Below are positions 9,185 to 18,585 of a stretch of 64,000 bases of DNA, one piece after another. The stretch's first letter is position 1; every line of letters begins with the position of its first letter. Location of the stretch: NCBI RefSeq assembly GCF_014773275.1, contig NZ_JACWMW010000001.1, positions 434,001-498,000 of the forward strand. Direction: 5' to 3'. The notes under the pieces are model-generated. The model did no database searches, was not told the DNA's origin, and was given only the letters and a program-made list of their open reading frames with translations. Origin of the DNA: Mucilaginibacter rigui. Lineage in GTDB: Bacteria; Bacteroidota; Bacteroidia; Sphingobacteriales; Sphingobacteriaceae. The position numbers were made by a program, and so were the translations under genes.

Positions 9185-9375
9185 TATAGGCTTATATATC
9201 CTTGTTTAAATCCCGTCAGGTAAAAAAATCAGGACACTAATATGCAACTTTTATCTGTTAAACAACAAAACTTAATATTGTGATTTATAAATTGAAAAAA
9301 TTATAGCCATTATTATAAAATTTGATTTATGTTTAGTGTTTTAAACACACCAATAGTATTAACCTTAATTAAACA

Positions 9376-11133
9376 ATGGCACAAGACAACTCAAAGAGTA
9401 ATGGTTCGGCTTTATATACCATCATTACCGTGTTTTTCTTCTGGGGCTTTTTAGCAGCTTCAAATGGTATTTTTATTCCGTTTTGTAAAGCGCATTTTAA
9501 CTTATCACAGTTCGAATCGCAGCTTATAGACTTTACTTTTTATGGTGGTTATTTCATCGGGTCGTTAATTTTATACTTTGCTTCGGCAATTACTAAAATT
9601 GATATCCTTAATAAAATAGGGTACAAAAATGGTATTATTTACGGTTTGCTAATATCGGCTGTTGGTGCATTGATCATGATCCCTGCCATCAACTCAGGTT
9701 CATTCGCGTTTATATTATTAACCTTTTTTATAATAGCATTAGGTTTCTCGTTACAGCAAACCGCTGCCAATCCGTTTGTAGTAGCCCTGGGTAGCCCCGA
9801 AACAGGTACTCACCGATTAAACTTTGCTGGTGGTGTGAATAACTTTGGTAGTATTTGGGGGCCGGTTATAGTAGGTATCGTTCTTTTTGGCTCGGCATCA
9901 GCAAAAATACCCGCGAAGGATGTGCAGATATCCTCGGTAAATAATCTCTATTTGATATTGGCCGGGTTGTTTATTGCCGTAGCTATATTCTTCTGGATCT
10001 CTAAATTGCCACGTGTAACCAGCGATGAAAAGATAGAACCAAGTAATAAAGCCAATAGGCCATTGGGCGTTATTTTTATAGCGTTCCTACTAATATTAGC
10101 CGCAGGGCCAGTAAGTACTTATTTTGGTAACAAAACCGCAGAACAAAATAACATCACCGTAAACGCTCAATTGTATAAAGACCATGGCGGCGAAACGTTG
10201 GAGCAAATAGATAAAATTGCGAATATCACCCCGCAGGAGAAAGCCGATTTTGTGTTTTACGTGAAACATGTAAACCAGTACAAATCATACATGGTTTATG
10301 CTTCACTTGCTATAATTCTGATTACCTTATTGACAACTATATCAACCAGCAGCAAGAAAAAAGAGGGTTGGGGGGCAATGCAATATCCACAGCTTATTTT
10401 AGGTATGCTTGCAATATTTACCTATGTAGGGGTTGAGGTTACTATTCAAAGTAACATGGGCGCTTTACTGGAAACTCCAAAATTCGGCAACTTTACTACC
10501 GACCAGGTATCGCCATTTATATCTCTTTATTGGGGGAGCTTAATGATAGGTAGATGGACGGGGGCTATTGCCGCGTTCAACTTATCTAAACAAGTGAAGT
10601 TTTTACTTACTGTTATAGTGCCATTTATTGCATTTGGCGTTGTATTACTTGTTAACGGTATAAGCGGTACAGATGTACACAGTTTTTACCCTTACGCAGG
10701 TTGTGTGGCTATATTGGTTATAGGTTTCCTTATTGGTAATCAAAAACCGGTACGTACACTGGCATTATTTGGTGTACTGGGTGCTATATTTATGATTATA
10801 GGTTTGGCAACAACAGGTATGGTAGCCGTATTCGCGTTTATTAGCGGTGGCTTATGCTGCTCTATTATGTGGCCGTCAATCTTCTCCTTATCGGTTACAG
10901 GCTTGGGTAAATATACCAGCCAGGGTTCGGCATTTTTAATTATGATGATATTGGGTGGTTCAATCATTCCGCCGGTGCAGGGTATTCTTGCAGATACAGC
11001 CGGTATCCACAATTCATATATTATCCCGGTTATAGGATTTGCTTACCTTGCGTTCTTCGCTCTTAAAGCAGGTTCGATACTTAAAAAACAAGGTATTGAT
11101 GTAGATAATATGGAAGCATCAGGAGGACACTAA
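9376..11133 (+). CDS. Sugar MFS transporter, FucP/GluP-like, with enlarged central loop
   Basis: Proton-coupled sugar importer of the major facilitator superfamily, fucose/glucose-galactose permease branch. Hallmarks are [17 protein letters not shown] in helix 1 and [17 protein letters not shown] in helix 4, both typical of FucP-type permeases. The protein has 12 helices but 585 residues, against roughly 410-440 in the family. Much of the excess is a hydrophilic stretch at about residues 250-302 between helices 6 and 7 ([20 protein letters not shown]). The transported sugar is unknown and no catabolic genes adjoin it. It is monocistronic, with a tandem and inverted repeat after the stop. Confidence 0.88.
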   Translation: MAQDNSKSNGSALYTIITVFFFWGFLAASNGIFIPFCKAHFNLSQFESQLIDFTFYGGYFIGSLILYFASAITKIDILNKIGYKNGIIYGLLISAVGALIMIPAINSGSFAFILLTFFIIALGFSLQQTAANPFVVALGSPETGTHRLNFAGGVNNFGSIWGPVIVGIVLFGSASAKIPAKDVQISSVNNLYLILAGLFIAVAIFFWISKLPRVTSDEKIEPSNKANRPLGVIFIAFLLILAAGPVSTYFGNKTAEQNNITVNAQLYKDHGGETLEQIDKIANITPQEKADFVFYVKHVNQYKSYMVYASLAIILITLLTTISTSSKKKEGWGAMQYPQLILGMLAIFTYVGVEVTIQSNMGALLETPKFGNFTTDQVSPFISLYWGSLMIGRWTGAIAAFNLSKQVKFLLTVIVPFIAFGVVLLVNGISGTDVHSFYPYAGCVAILVIGFLIGNQKPVRTLALFGVLGAIFMIIGLATTGMVAVFAFISGGLCCSIMWPSIFSLSVTGLGKYTSQGSAFLIMMILGGSIIPPVQGILADTAGIHNSYIIPVIGFAYLAFFALKAGSILKKQGIDVDNMEASGGH

Positions 11134-11141
11134 TTTGATTT

Positions 11142-11207
11142 GTCATTGAGTCATTCGCTTCGCTGTCATTGAGTCATTTTTTGATAATGACGCAATTACT
11201 CAATGAC
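11142..11207 (+). repeat. Short direct and inverted repeats after the sugar transporter
   Basis: GTCATTGAGTCATT occurs twice (11142-11155 and 11165-11178, period 23), and the reverse complement of its first ten bases, ACTCAATGAC, lies at 11198-11207. The arms can pair and may act as a weak terminator between the transporter and dCMP deaminase genes. Confidence 0.65.
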
Positions 11208-11221
11208 CCAATGATTATAAC

Positions 11222-11674
11222 ATGAAACCAAGTTTCGAAAATATTTTCATGAACCTGGCAACCGACCTGGCCAAACGCTCACACTGCGTTAAGGCCCAGG
11301 TCGGTGCCGTTTTAGCTAAGGACACGCGCATTATATCCATCGGATATAACGGCCCGCCTGCAGGTACCCATAACTGCGACGAGGAATGGCCCGAAACCGG
11401 CTGCGCCCGCGACTCGAAAGGAAGCTGCTCGCTTGCCCTGCACGCCGAAGAGAACGCCATCCTGTACGCCGTAAAGAACGGTGCCAACCTGGAAGGGGCA
11501 ACGCTGTACACCACGCTATCGCCATGCCTGCCATGTGCAAGGCTTATCTTCTCGGCAGGGATCAAACATGTTTACTTTGATAAATCGTACGCTCAGTACA
11601 AAGGCTTAGCCAGCGATGAAGGTGTTGATTTTTTGAACAGGTTTGGCGTGCATACGGTTAAGGTAGGGGCGTAG
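11222..11674 (+). CDS. Deoxycytidylate (dCMP) deaminase
   Basis: Zinc-dependent deaminase converting dCMP to dUMP for thymidylate synthesis, 150 residues. The zinc site is complete: His74 and catalytic Glu76 in LHAEENAI, and Cys102 and Cys105 in SPCLPC. An extra CxxD/E...C region (NCDEEWPETGC near residue 52) is characteristic of dCMP deaminases rather than cytidine deaminases. It is separated by a repeat-filled gap from the convergent cytidylate kinase gene, which also acts in pyrimidine nucleotide supply; the closeness may be functional or chance. Confidence 0.92.
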   Translation: MKPSFENIFMNLATDLAKRSHCVKAQVGAVLAKDTRIISIGYNGPPAGTHNCDEEWPETGCARDSKGSCSLALHAEENAILYAVKNGANLEGATLYTTLSPCLPCARLIFSAGIKHVYFDKSYAQYKGLASDEGVDFLNRFGVHTVKVGA

Positions 11675-11811
11675 GTTTAGGAGTCAGGAGGTTAAGAGAA
11701 TCAAGAGCCAAGACTTTCCTGCGCGTAATTGCGAGCGAAGCAATCTTAGATATGCTTGCCACCAATTTTCTGACTATAATTCGTGAGATTTCCCTAACTA
11801 AAGTAACAGCG

Positions 11812-11872
11812 CCCCGCGGCAATTGAGCGGGCGGATGATTATAGCGGTAAACTAAGCATGAGAGATGCTGAA
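11812..11872 (+). repeat. Dispersed repeat, GCATGAGAGATGCTGA family
   Basis: CCGCGGCAAT, GAGCGG, GATGAT, then AGCATGAGAGATGCTGA appear here and again in the same order at 55323-55378. Just upstream (11717-11744) GCGTAATTGCGAG and GAAGCAATCT are also shared with 54940-54966. The GCATGAGAGATGC part is a short near-palindrome. The block fills the gap between dCMP deaminase and cytidylate kinase. Confidence 0.7.
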
Positions 11873-11895
11873 ACAAGCTCAGTATCGCGTTTTAG

Positions 11896-12570
11896 CTACC
11901 CCTTCAGCTTCTCCACCTTATCCAACGCAAACTGCAGCTGCTCATCAGGGGTTAAATCAGTATTATCTAAAATAATTGCGTCATGCGCGCGTACAAGCGG
12001 GCTTTCCTCGCGGGTGGTGTCCTGGTAATCGCGGTGGGCAATGTTCTCAAATATCTCCTCTAAGGTAACCTCAGGGTTTTTCAGGTGGATCTCGTCATAA
12101 CGGCGTTTGGCACGTACGGCCGGGTCGGCGGTCATGAATATTTTTAAAGGGGCATCCGGGAAAACTGCTGTGCCAATATCGCGGCCGTCCATTACTATGT
12201 TTTTTGATTGGCCCATGCGCTGCTGTTGTTTTACCATTTCGCGGCGTACTTCTTTAACTGCCGATACTTCACTCACTTTTTCAGAAACAGGCATCTGGCG
12301 GATCTCTTCAGATACTTCCTCATCATTAAGGGTGATGTGAGTCTCGTAATCGCGCGAATGGAAATTAAGATGGATGTTTTTTAAGGCCTCTTCTATCTGC
12401 GCATGATTCTGCGTGTCAATATTGTTCCTTAAAAAATACAGGGCAACAGCGCGGTACATAGCGCCGCTATCAACATAAATATAGTGCAGCTTTTTGGCTA
12501 ATGCCTTGGCCAGCGTGCTTTTACCACATGATGAGTAGCCATCAATAGCTACCACGATATTTTTGCTCAT
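11896..12570 (-). CDS. cmk: Cytidylate kinase
   Basis: Cytosolic kinase that phosphorylates CMP and dCMP with ATP. The 224-residue protein has the P-loop GYSSCGKST at 11-19, followed by YVDSGAMYRAVALYF and MDGRDIGTAVFPDAPLKIFM, which are the CMP-binding and phosphate-contacting motifs of the family. Length is normal for Cmk. It is convergent with the dCMP deaminase gene and divergent from arfB, with about 110 nt between the two starts. Confidence 0.96.
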   Translation of the reverse strand: MSKNIVVAIDGYSSCGKSTLAKALAKKLHYIYVDSGAMYRAVALYFLRNNIDTQNHAQIEEALKNIHLNFHSRDYETHITLNDEEVSEEIRQMPVSEKVSEVSAVKEVRREMVKQQQRMGQSKNIVMDGRDIGTAVFPDAPLKIFMTADPAVRAKRRYDEIHLKNPEVTLEEIFENIAHRDYQDTTREESPLVRAHDAIILDNTDLTPDEQLQFALDKVEKLKG

Positions 12571-12670
12571 CGGGTAACGAAGTTACGGTTTTTAGCAATT
12601 AGTTGGTGGGGGAGTTGTTGATTAGGATAAAAAAACACCACTCACCTAATCAACTCAATGAACCATTAAT

Positions 12671-12678
12671 TACTTTTA
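12671..12678 (+). promoter_or_regulatory. Near-consensus -7 box immediately before arfB
   Basis: TACTTTTA differs from TAnnTTTG only in the last base and ends 4 nt before the ATG at 12683. If used, transcription would start at or next to the start codon. Confidence 0.4.
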
Positions 12679-12682
12679 CGCT

Positions 12683-13093
12683 ATGAATTTAAATAAGGCC
12701 GACCTGCAACGCGAAATTTATTACAAAACATCGCGCAGCGGGGGCAAAGGCGGGCAAAATGTAAACAAGGTATCAACCAAGGTTGAGCTGCTTTTTGATA
12801 TTAATAACTCCACATTATGTACCGAGGAGGAAAAGCTTTTACTGAACGATAAATTGCAGAACCGCTTTAATAAAGATGGCCTTGTGCAAGTGATATGCGA
12901 TGAAGAGCGCAGCCAGTTCCTGAATAAGGAGATAGCGGTAGAGCGCCTGATCGTACTGCTTACTACTGCCCTGCATAAACCCAAAATGCGTAAGCCCAGC
13001 AAAATAAGTAAAGCGGCCAAGCTGGCACGCCTGGGCAACAAAAAAATACAATCAGCCAAGAAAGCTGATCGCAAAAAGAGTTTTGATTTTTAA
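12683..13093 (+). CDS. arfB: Alternative ribosome-rescue factor / peptidyl-tRNA hydrolase ArfB
   Basis: Releases peptides from stalled ribosomes by entering the empty A site. The 136-residue protein has the release-factor loop SGGKGGQNVNKV with the catalytic Gly23-Gly24-Gln25, and a lysine/arginine-rich C-terminal tail (from about residue 105, KPSKISKAAKLARLGNKK) that in ArfB fits the mRNA channel. The short length and absence of codon-recognition domains separate it from RF1/RF2. The start codon lies 4 nt after a promoter-like box. It converges on a secreted repeat protein gene. Confidence 0.94.
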   Translation: MNLNKADLQREIYYKTSRSGGKGGQNVNKVSTKVELLFDINNSTLCTEEEKLLLNDKLQNRFNKDGLVQVICDEERSQFLNKEIAVERLIVLLTTALHKPKMRKPSKISKAAKLARLGNKKIQSAKKADRKKSFDF

Positions 13094-13131
13094 CGGAATG
13101 TTATTTATTGCGGGCTCTTTGTAATAACATA

Positions 13132-13620
13132 TTAATTATTAACAGCCTTTTCATAAATGAATTTTTGCATGCTATAATCCTCAGGATATTGTTTACGGGC
13201 ATCTTCTTTAGCGGAACTATTGGTGGCATGCCGCATGTATTCTTTAGCAAGTGTTTGCTGATCGTACACAAATTTTTGCATCGAATAATCTTCCGCGTAT
13301 TGTTTGATAGCAAAACGCTTTAGCTCCATATCGGTCACAATTTTCATATAGGCTTTGTCTGTTTTCTGTTTATCATAAACAAAATTTTGCATGCTGTAAT
13401 CATCAGGATATTCCTTTTCGGCAAACTGTTTAAGTTCTGCATCAGTAACGGTAGTCATGTAATTATACCCCTTTTTTTGTTGCTCATAAACGAATTTTTG
13501 CATGCTGGCATCGTCGGGGTATTGTTTTTTTGCATATGCCCATAGTTTTGTTTCTATGTTTTGAGCAAAAGATGCGGAACAAAATAGCAGGCTGGCAAGC
13601 AACGCGAGGATAGGTTTCAT
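13132..13620 (-). CDS. Secreted protein made of four 37-residue repeats
   Basis: Not recognised. A signal peptide (residues 1-20, ending SASFAQ) is followed by a repeat array. The core YPDDxSMQKFVYE starts at residues 34, 71, 108 and 145, exactly 37 apart, with the last repeat truncated by the C-terminus. Between cores the sequence is charged and tyrosine-rich (QQKKGYNYMTTVTDAELKQFA), suggesting helical repeats outside the cytoplasm. The conserved aromatic, Asp-Asp/Glu-Asp and Met-Gln positions suggest a binding scaffold. No enzymatic motif is seen. It stands alone, convergent with arfB. Confidence 0.8.
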   Translation of the reverse strand: MKPILALLASLLFCSASFAQNIETKLWAYAKKQYPDDASMQKFVYEQQKKGYNYMTTVTDAELKQFAEKEYPDDYSMQNFVYDKQKTDKAYMKIVTDMELKRFAIKQYAEDYSMQKFVYDQQTLAKEYMRHATNSSAKEDARKQYPEDYSMQKFIYEKAVNN

Positions 13621-13711
13621 TGTTATTTGATGTTTACAGTAAATAACTGTTACGTTGAAGGGTTAAAGCTGAATGACTAATTAAATGACGGTGGGTTTTT
13701 AACTTTGATTA

Positions 13712-14677
13712 TTAATTAAAGCGGTACAGCACTGTTAATGATCCCCATTGGTGGGTACTTTTTACCATCTGTTTCACTTCGCGGGTATTAATTACTGCGC
13801 CAACATCAAACACAAAACGGCTGGTGGTTAAGGCAACGCCTAATTGGTTGCTAAATACCAGGTGGTTAATATCGCCAACAATTTCCTGTGTGCCGGGTTC
13901 AGGGTGGTCCTTAAAAATATTCCCCTGTACGGTAGCATCGTATGCTACCGCATTTATCTGTGGCTTGTAGTAAAAGAAAAATTCGTTATTATGCAGTAAG
14001 GTATTGTTGCTGCTTTTGCTTACTGAACTTTGCGTGCTTACCGATTGGAATAACTGGTTAAAATTACCCAAACGCACCATTGGCCCAATACCTGCGGCAT
14101 TAAAGCCTGTACCGGCGTTAACGTAAGCCGTAAAAGTAAGGTCGGCCCATGAGCCACGGGCAAGCAGTTTGTTTACCTCGGCACTTAAATTTAACTGTGG
14201 CGCATTGCGTACCTGGTACTGCCAGCTGTTTAGCTCATAAAAGCCAAAGGTATTGTGAATGAATTTTTGAATAGGATAGCCACCTGCAGCGGGGCCAACT
14301 ATACCGGCCTTAGCAGTTAGCTTAAGGGTAGTTTCATCCTTATATAAAAGGTTGGCTGATGCGCCAAGGTATAGATAGCCGGCAAAAGGCCTGTCAACCT
14401 CTGCAGCCGATGGCAACTGGCCCGATTGCGCGTTATAGATCTTTTGCCCAAGCTCTAAACCAAAAACTGCATTGGCCAGTTTATCATTCTTCATTTTGCT
14501 TACATCCATTGCATGACGGTAGTATAGGAAGAAACCGTTGGTGTAGTAACGGTCAGACCCCTGGCCAAGAAAAGAATCATTATCAGACTGGAAGCCGATC
14601 TCGTTTGTGCGGTTTTGCGCGTATGAGCCGATGCCCGCTAAAAGGCTTGCGGCTAACAGGAATAGTTTTTTATTCAT
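13712..14677 (-). CDS. LpxR-like outer-membrane protein (lipid A deacylase family, DUF2219)
   Basis: Predicted outer-membrane beta barrel of 321 residues with a signal peptide (1-20, GIGSYAQ). The segment FQSDNDSFLGQGSDRYYTNGF carries the Asn-Asp pair and the SDRYYTNG motif typical of the LpxR family, which removes the 3'-acyloxyacyl chains of lipid A. A histidine in IQKFIHNTFGFYELNSWQYQ fits the catalytic His region of LpxR. The protein ends in an aromatic barrel strand (YRFN). Whether it is an active deacylase is not settled from sequence. The next gene upstream on this strand encodes another small barrel, 57 nt away. Confidence 0.83.
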   Translation of the reverse strand: MNKKLFLLAASLLAGIGSYAQNRTNEIGFQSDNDSFLGQGSDRYYTNGFFLYYRHAMDVSKMKNDKLANAVFGLELGQKIYNAQSGQLPSAAEVDRPFAGYLYLGASANLLYKDETTLKLTAKAGIVGPAAGGYPIQKFIHNTFGFYELNSWQYQVRNAPQLNLSAEVNKLLARGSWADLTFTAYVNAGTGFNAAGIGPMVRLGNFNQLFQSVSTQSSVSKSSNNTLLHNNEFFFYYKPQINAVAYDATVQGNIFKDHPEPGTQEIVGDINHLVFSNQLGVALTTSRFVFDVGAVINTREVKQMVKSTHQWGSLTVLYRFN

Positions 14678-14734
14678 CAGGATTATAAAAGTATGCTAAT
14701 GTAAAAAAAGCAGGATGGTATTCCACGCTTTTAT

Positions 14735-15322
14735 TTAAAAAGCGTAACCAAAACTTACATAAGGCCAGTAAGGTATAATCCTTTCTGTAGAAAATACCGG
14801 GCTTACGCCTGTCCTGAAGCTAAAGCCACCATCTATAGGTTGATAACGGTAGCCAAAGTTTAAATTACCCAGCACGCCGTTGTCGCGGCTTGCGCCTTTG
14901 TAATAGCTAACACCGTTAACATCGTAACTACTTGATCCCCTGTTATTAAAAAAAGTGTAATACGAGTCGGACTTGAAGGTGTAATAGGTGATACCTGCCC
15001 CCACCTCAAAATATTTGCCATTTTTACCCAACAGGTAATTAACTACAATAGGGATTGTGAAAAAAGATGTTTCACCATCTGCATAAAAGCTTGCCCCAAT
15101 ACGTCCGCCAAGCCCATCTTGTTTTTTGCTGAAACGGGTATCGTAATTGGCAGAATAAACAGAACCTGGCCCCAGTAGCTCAAAAAATACATTTTGCACA
15201 CGTTTGTTGGCGTAATTGTTTTTAATTGAATCGGTTTTGGTAGTGCTTGCTTGCTGGGCATTGGCAGAGATAGAGCTGATACACAATGCAATCAGCATAA
15301 AAGATTTTAATAGTTTAATCAT
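14735..15322 (-). CDS. Small outer-membrane beta-barrel protein, unknown function
   Basis: 195 residues with a signal peptide (1-22, SISANAQ) and alternating hydrophobic strands rich in Tyr, Gly and Phe, ending in an aromatic C-terminal strand (PYWPYVSFGYAF), which is the pattern recognised for outer-membrane insertion. The length suits an eight-stranded barrel. It lies just upstream of the LpxR-like gene on the same strand, with 57 nt between, so they may be co-transcribed. No specific family is recognised. Confidence 0.75.
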   Translation of the reverse strand: MIKLLKSFMLIALCISSISANAQQASTTKTDSIKNNYANKRVQNVFFELLGPGSVYSANYDTRFSKKQDGLGGRIGASFYADGETSFFTIPIVVNYLLGKNGKYFEVGAGITYYTFKSDSYYTFFNNRGSSSYDVNGVSYYKGASRDNGVLGNLNFGYRYQPIDGGFSFRTGVSPVFSTERIIPYWPYVSFGYAF

Positions 15323-15385
15323 ATAAGGTTTAAATGGCTATGAAGGTATTGTTTTTGACTTAACAAACCGAAATAGGTTTAAAAT

Positions 15386-15415
15386 AAAAAAGCAGGTATT
15401 TATCCCTGCTTTTTT
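15386..15415 (-). terminator. Intrinsic terminator downstream of lon
   Basis: An 11-bp stem (15386-15396 with 15405-15415) with an 8-nt loop. Read on the minus strand, CAGG-type GC pairs are followed by a T run. It lies 105 nt past the lon stop. Confidence 0.82.
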
Positions 15416-15490
15416 ATATATGGTCACCCCCCGAAATTTATTAGGCCATAACAGCATATGTAATTTGGTATATGTGCGAAAGTGACTGAA

Positions 15491-15515
15491 AGATGTTGAA
15501 CTCAATTCAGCATCT
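15491..15515 (-). terminator. Hairpin just after lon
   Basis: AGATGTTGAA (15491-15500) pairs with TTCAGCATCT (15506-15515) with one wobble pair and a 5-nt loop, 5 nt beyond the lon stop. It lacks a proper T run, so it may protect the 3' end rather than terminate. Confidence 0.45.
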
Positions 15516-15520
15516 CTTAT

Positions 15521-18001
15521 TTAATTTAGTGCTGCCTTTGGCTCTTTTTCCTTCACCGTTAAGTCAAGCGGCTCTTTTACCAGTTCATCCAATAGCGCCA
15601 GGTTTATTACCTCACGCATATCAGTAACGTAGTGGAATTTAAGGTCGGTAATGTAACCTTCCTTAATTTCAAGGATATCTTTTTGGTTCGATTTACATAA
15701 AATTATCTCTTTGATATTGGCACGTTTGGCAGCCAGGATCTTTTCTTTGATACCGCCTACAGGCAATACGCGGCCGCGCAGGGTTATCTCACCTGTCATG
15801 GCTAAATGTGGCTTTACCTTACGTTGCGTAAATGCCGATACCAGTGCTGTAAGCATGGTAACACCTGCCGATGGGCCATCCTTAGGTGTAGCGCCGGCAG
15901 GTACGTGCACGTGGATATCCCACTGTTCAAACAGTTTTGGGTTGATGTTAAAGTAGGTAGCGTGGGCACGCAAGTAAGCCAATGCTATGGTTACCGATTC
16001 CTTCATTACATCGCCAAGGCTACCTGTTAAAGTTAGCTTACCGTTACCCGGGCTTAAGCTGGCTTCTATAAACAATATATCGCCGCCAACAGATGTCCAG
16101 GCAAGGCCCGTTACTACACCGGCGGTGTCGTTATTCTCGTAAAGGTCTTTATCATAGAACGGGGCACCCAGTATCTTCTCTACTTCTTTTTTGCTTACCA
16201 GCGTGTTGTAAGGCTCTTCCATGGCAATGTTTTTGGCAACGCCACGTATCACAGATCCTATCCTTTTCTCTAAAGCACGTACACCCGATTCGCGGGTATA
16301 ATCTTCTATCAGTTTCTCAACAACATCGCTTTTTATAACAACATCCTTTACGGTTAAACCGTGTGCTTCGCGTTGTTTTGGCAACAAGTGGCGCTTGGCT
16401 ATCTCAATCTTTTCTTCAACTGTGTAACCGTTCACCTCGATGATCTCCATACGGTCAAGCAAGGCTGGCTGTATGCTGCTTAGCGAGTTTGCCGTAGCAA
16501 TGAACATCACGTTCGACAGGTCGAAATCCAGCTCTACATAATTATCATAAAAAGTACTGTTCTGTTCAGGGTCAAGCACCTCTAACAGGGCTGATGAAGG
16601 GTCGCCACGGAAATCGGTACTTACCTTATCAATCTCATCAAGTATGAATACCGGGTTTGCAGCACCTGCCTTTTTAACCGACTGTATGATCCTGCCCGGC
16701 ATGGCTCCTATGTAAGTTTTACGGTGCCCGCGTATCTCGGCTTCGTCACGTACGCCACCAAGCGCCATCCGTACATATTTACGGCCTAAAGCTTTTGCTA
16801 TTGATTTTCCCAGCGATGTTTTCCCAACACCCGGAGGGCCAACCAGGCAAAGGATGGGCGCTTTCATGTTGTGTTTTAGTTTTAAAACAGCCAAATATTC
16901 AATGATCCGTTGCTTTACCTTATCAAGGCCGAAATGATCCTTATCAAGTACCTTTTGTGCCCTTTTAAGGTCGAAATTGTCCTTTGTAAATTCATTCCAG
17001 GGCAGGTCAAGCAAAAGTTCCAGATAATTTATCTGCACCGAATAATCTGCCGCGGCAGGGTTGGTGCGGGTAAGTTTTTCAAGCTCTTTGGCAAAGTGTG
17101 CCTTCACTTCTTTGTCCCATTTTTTCTTCAGGGCACGTTGGCGCAGGTTCTCTATTTCCAGGTCGGGCGATGTGCCGCCAAGTTCTTCCTGTATGGTTTT
17201 TAGCTGTTGATTTAAAAAGTAATCGCGCTGTTGTTTGTCAAGATCAACCCTTACTTTGGTTTGGATCTGATTTTTAAGCTCCAGCATTTGCAGGTCGAGC
17301 GTTAAATGCTCCAGTACCATATTTATCCTGTCGCGCAAGCTGGGGGTTTGCAGTAACTGCTGTTTATCAGCCATATCCGCATTCATATTTGATGATATGA
17401 AGTTGATCAGGAACGATGTGCTCTCGATATTACGGATAGCGATACCAGCCTCGCTCGGTATGTTTGGCGATAGCTGTATAATGTTCATAGCCATGTCTTT
17501 AACAGACGATACCATGGCTTTAAACTCTTTATCCTCTTTGGCCTTTATCTCTTTAAACGGTTCAATAGTGGCCTTTATATAGGGTTCGCTTTGTACTTCT
17601 TCTTTGAGCACAAAACGTTTTTTGCCCTGTAGTATCACAGTGGTGTTACCATCGGGCATTTGCAGCATTTTTATGATGAGGGCAATCGTCCCCACTTTAT
17701 TTAGCTGGCTAAAGGTAGGGTCCTCAATACTTACATCCTGCTGGGCAACAACACCAATAAGGCGGTTGCCTTTGTTGGCATCGCGTATCAGTTTAATGGA
17801 TTTATCGCGACCAACAGTAATTGGGATAACAACGCCCGGAAATAATACCGTATTGCGCAGCGGAAGTATAGAAATAATATCGGGCACCTGCTCATTATTC
17901 ATTTCTTCTTCATCCTCTGATGACATTAGTGGGAAGAACTCAGAATCCTCATTAATGGAAGGCATGGTATTCTTAAAATCGAATGGATCAAAACTCATCA
18001 A
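15521..18001 (-). CDS. lon: ATP-dependent protease Lon
   Basis: Cytosolic AAA+ serine protease that degrades misfolded and regulatory proteins. The 826 residues follow the LonA plan: N-terminal substrate domain ([20 protein letters not shown] near residue 42), coiled coil, AAA+ module with Walker [10 protein letters not shown] near residue 390 and Walker [11 protein letters not shown], then the protease domain with the catalytic serine in [12 protein letters not shown] near 711 and lysine in [13 protein letters not shown] near 753. Length is normal. It is transcribed alone with a terminator downstream. No CIRCE-like operator was seen upstream. Confidence 0.98.
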   Translation of the reverse strand: MMSFDPFDFKNTMPSINEDSEFFPLMSSEDEEEMNNEQVPDIISILPLRNTVLFPGVVIPITVGRDKSIKLIRDANKGNRLIGVVAQQDVSIEDPTFSQLNKVGTIALIIKMLQMPDGNTTVILQGKKRFVLKEEVQSEPYIKATIEPFKEIKAKEDKEFKAMVSSVKDMAMNIIQLSPNIPSEAGIAIRNIESTSFLINFISSNMNADMADKQQLLQTPSLRDRINMVLEHLTLDLQMLELKNQIQTKVRVDLDKQQRDYFLNQQLKTIQEELGGTSPDLEIENLRQRALKKKWDKEVKAHFAKELEKLTRTNPAAADYSVQINYLELLLDLPWNEFTKDNFDLKRAQKVLDKDHFGLDKVKQRIIEYLAVLKLKHNMKAPILCLVGPPGVGKTSLGKSIAKALGRKYVRMALGGVRDEAEIRGHRKTYIGAMPGRIIQSVKKAGAANPVFILDEIDKVSTDFRGDPSSALLEVLDPEQNSTFYDNYVELDFDLSNVMFIATANSLSSIQPALLDRMEIIEVNGYTVEEKIEIAKRHLLPKQREAHGLTVKDVVIKSDVVEKLIEDYTRESGVRALEKRIGSVIRGVAKNIAMEEPYNTLVSKKEVEKILGAPFYDKDLYENNDTAGVVTGLAWTSVGGDILFIEASLSPGNGKLTLTGSLGDVMKESVTIALAYLRAHATYFNINPKLFEQWDIHVHVPAGATPKDGPSAGVTMLTALVSAFTQRKVKPHLAMTGEITLRGRVLPVGGIKEKILAAKRANIKEIILCKSNQKDILEIKEGYITDLKFHYVTDMREVINLALLDELVKEPLDLTVKEKEPKAALN

Positions 18002-18385
18002 TCACCTTTTATGTATGCCGGTAACGTCATATTGGCAGGTGCGGAAACTCCGCCCTTAAAATTATGGGTTAATCAGCAGTAGTTAATTATTCAAATATAC
18101 AGTTTCAAGAGCTATGCCAATATAAGTTAATTAGCCCCTGTAAACGCCATGTGTTTGTAATTTGTTGATTTATTGCGTGTTATGGAGGTTAAATAATTGA
18201 GACAGTTTTTTATAAGTTTTTGACTAAAGTGGAAAAAAAGTCATGCGGGGGAATTTGTGTATATAGTTGTATATAAAGCAAAGGCAGTGACGCTTTGGGT
18301 TACCAGCCCTGGCATCCGCTTACACGCGCACTGCATTAGGCGCGGGGTCCGGTATCTGCTATCAGGTTTATACATTCCAGGTTTT

Positions 18386-18550
18386 AGGGTAGCTCCTACG
18401 GAGCAAAAGGCCTATAGGAACCGTTACTACAAAGCGATAGCCCCTGATGGGGCATAAAAATATAAATGTAAAAGGGTAATTATGTCCTGTAGGGACAACC
18501 GCTTTGTAGAAAAGCAAATAAATAAGGCTTTGCCCTGTAAGGGCTACCCT
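18386..18550 (+). repeat. REP/BIME-like element with GTAG/GTTG-headed hairpins
   Basis: The ends are imperfect inverted repeats (AGGGTAGCTCCTACGGAGC at 18386-18404; its relative at 18532-18550 on the other strand). Inside are further hairpins: CCCC-TGAT-GGGG preceded by ATAG, and on the minus strand TCCC...GGGA preceded by GTTG. Each stem is headed by a GTWG-like tetranucleotide, the arrangement of REP sequences. The same building blocks bound the array at 40550-41323. The remainder of the 584-nt gap (18002-18385) shows nothing I can identify beyond the lon upstream region. Confidence 0.78.
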
Positions 18551-18585
18551 AATTAACTATTGTGTGAAACTTAATCAAACACAAT

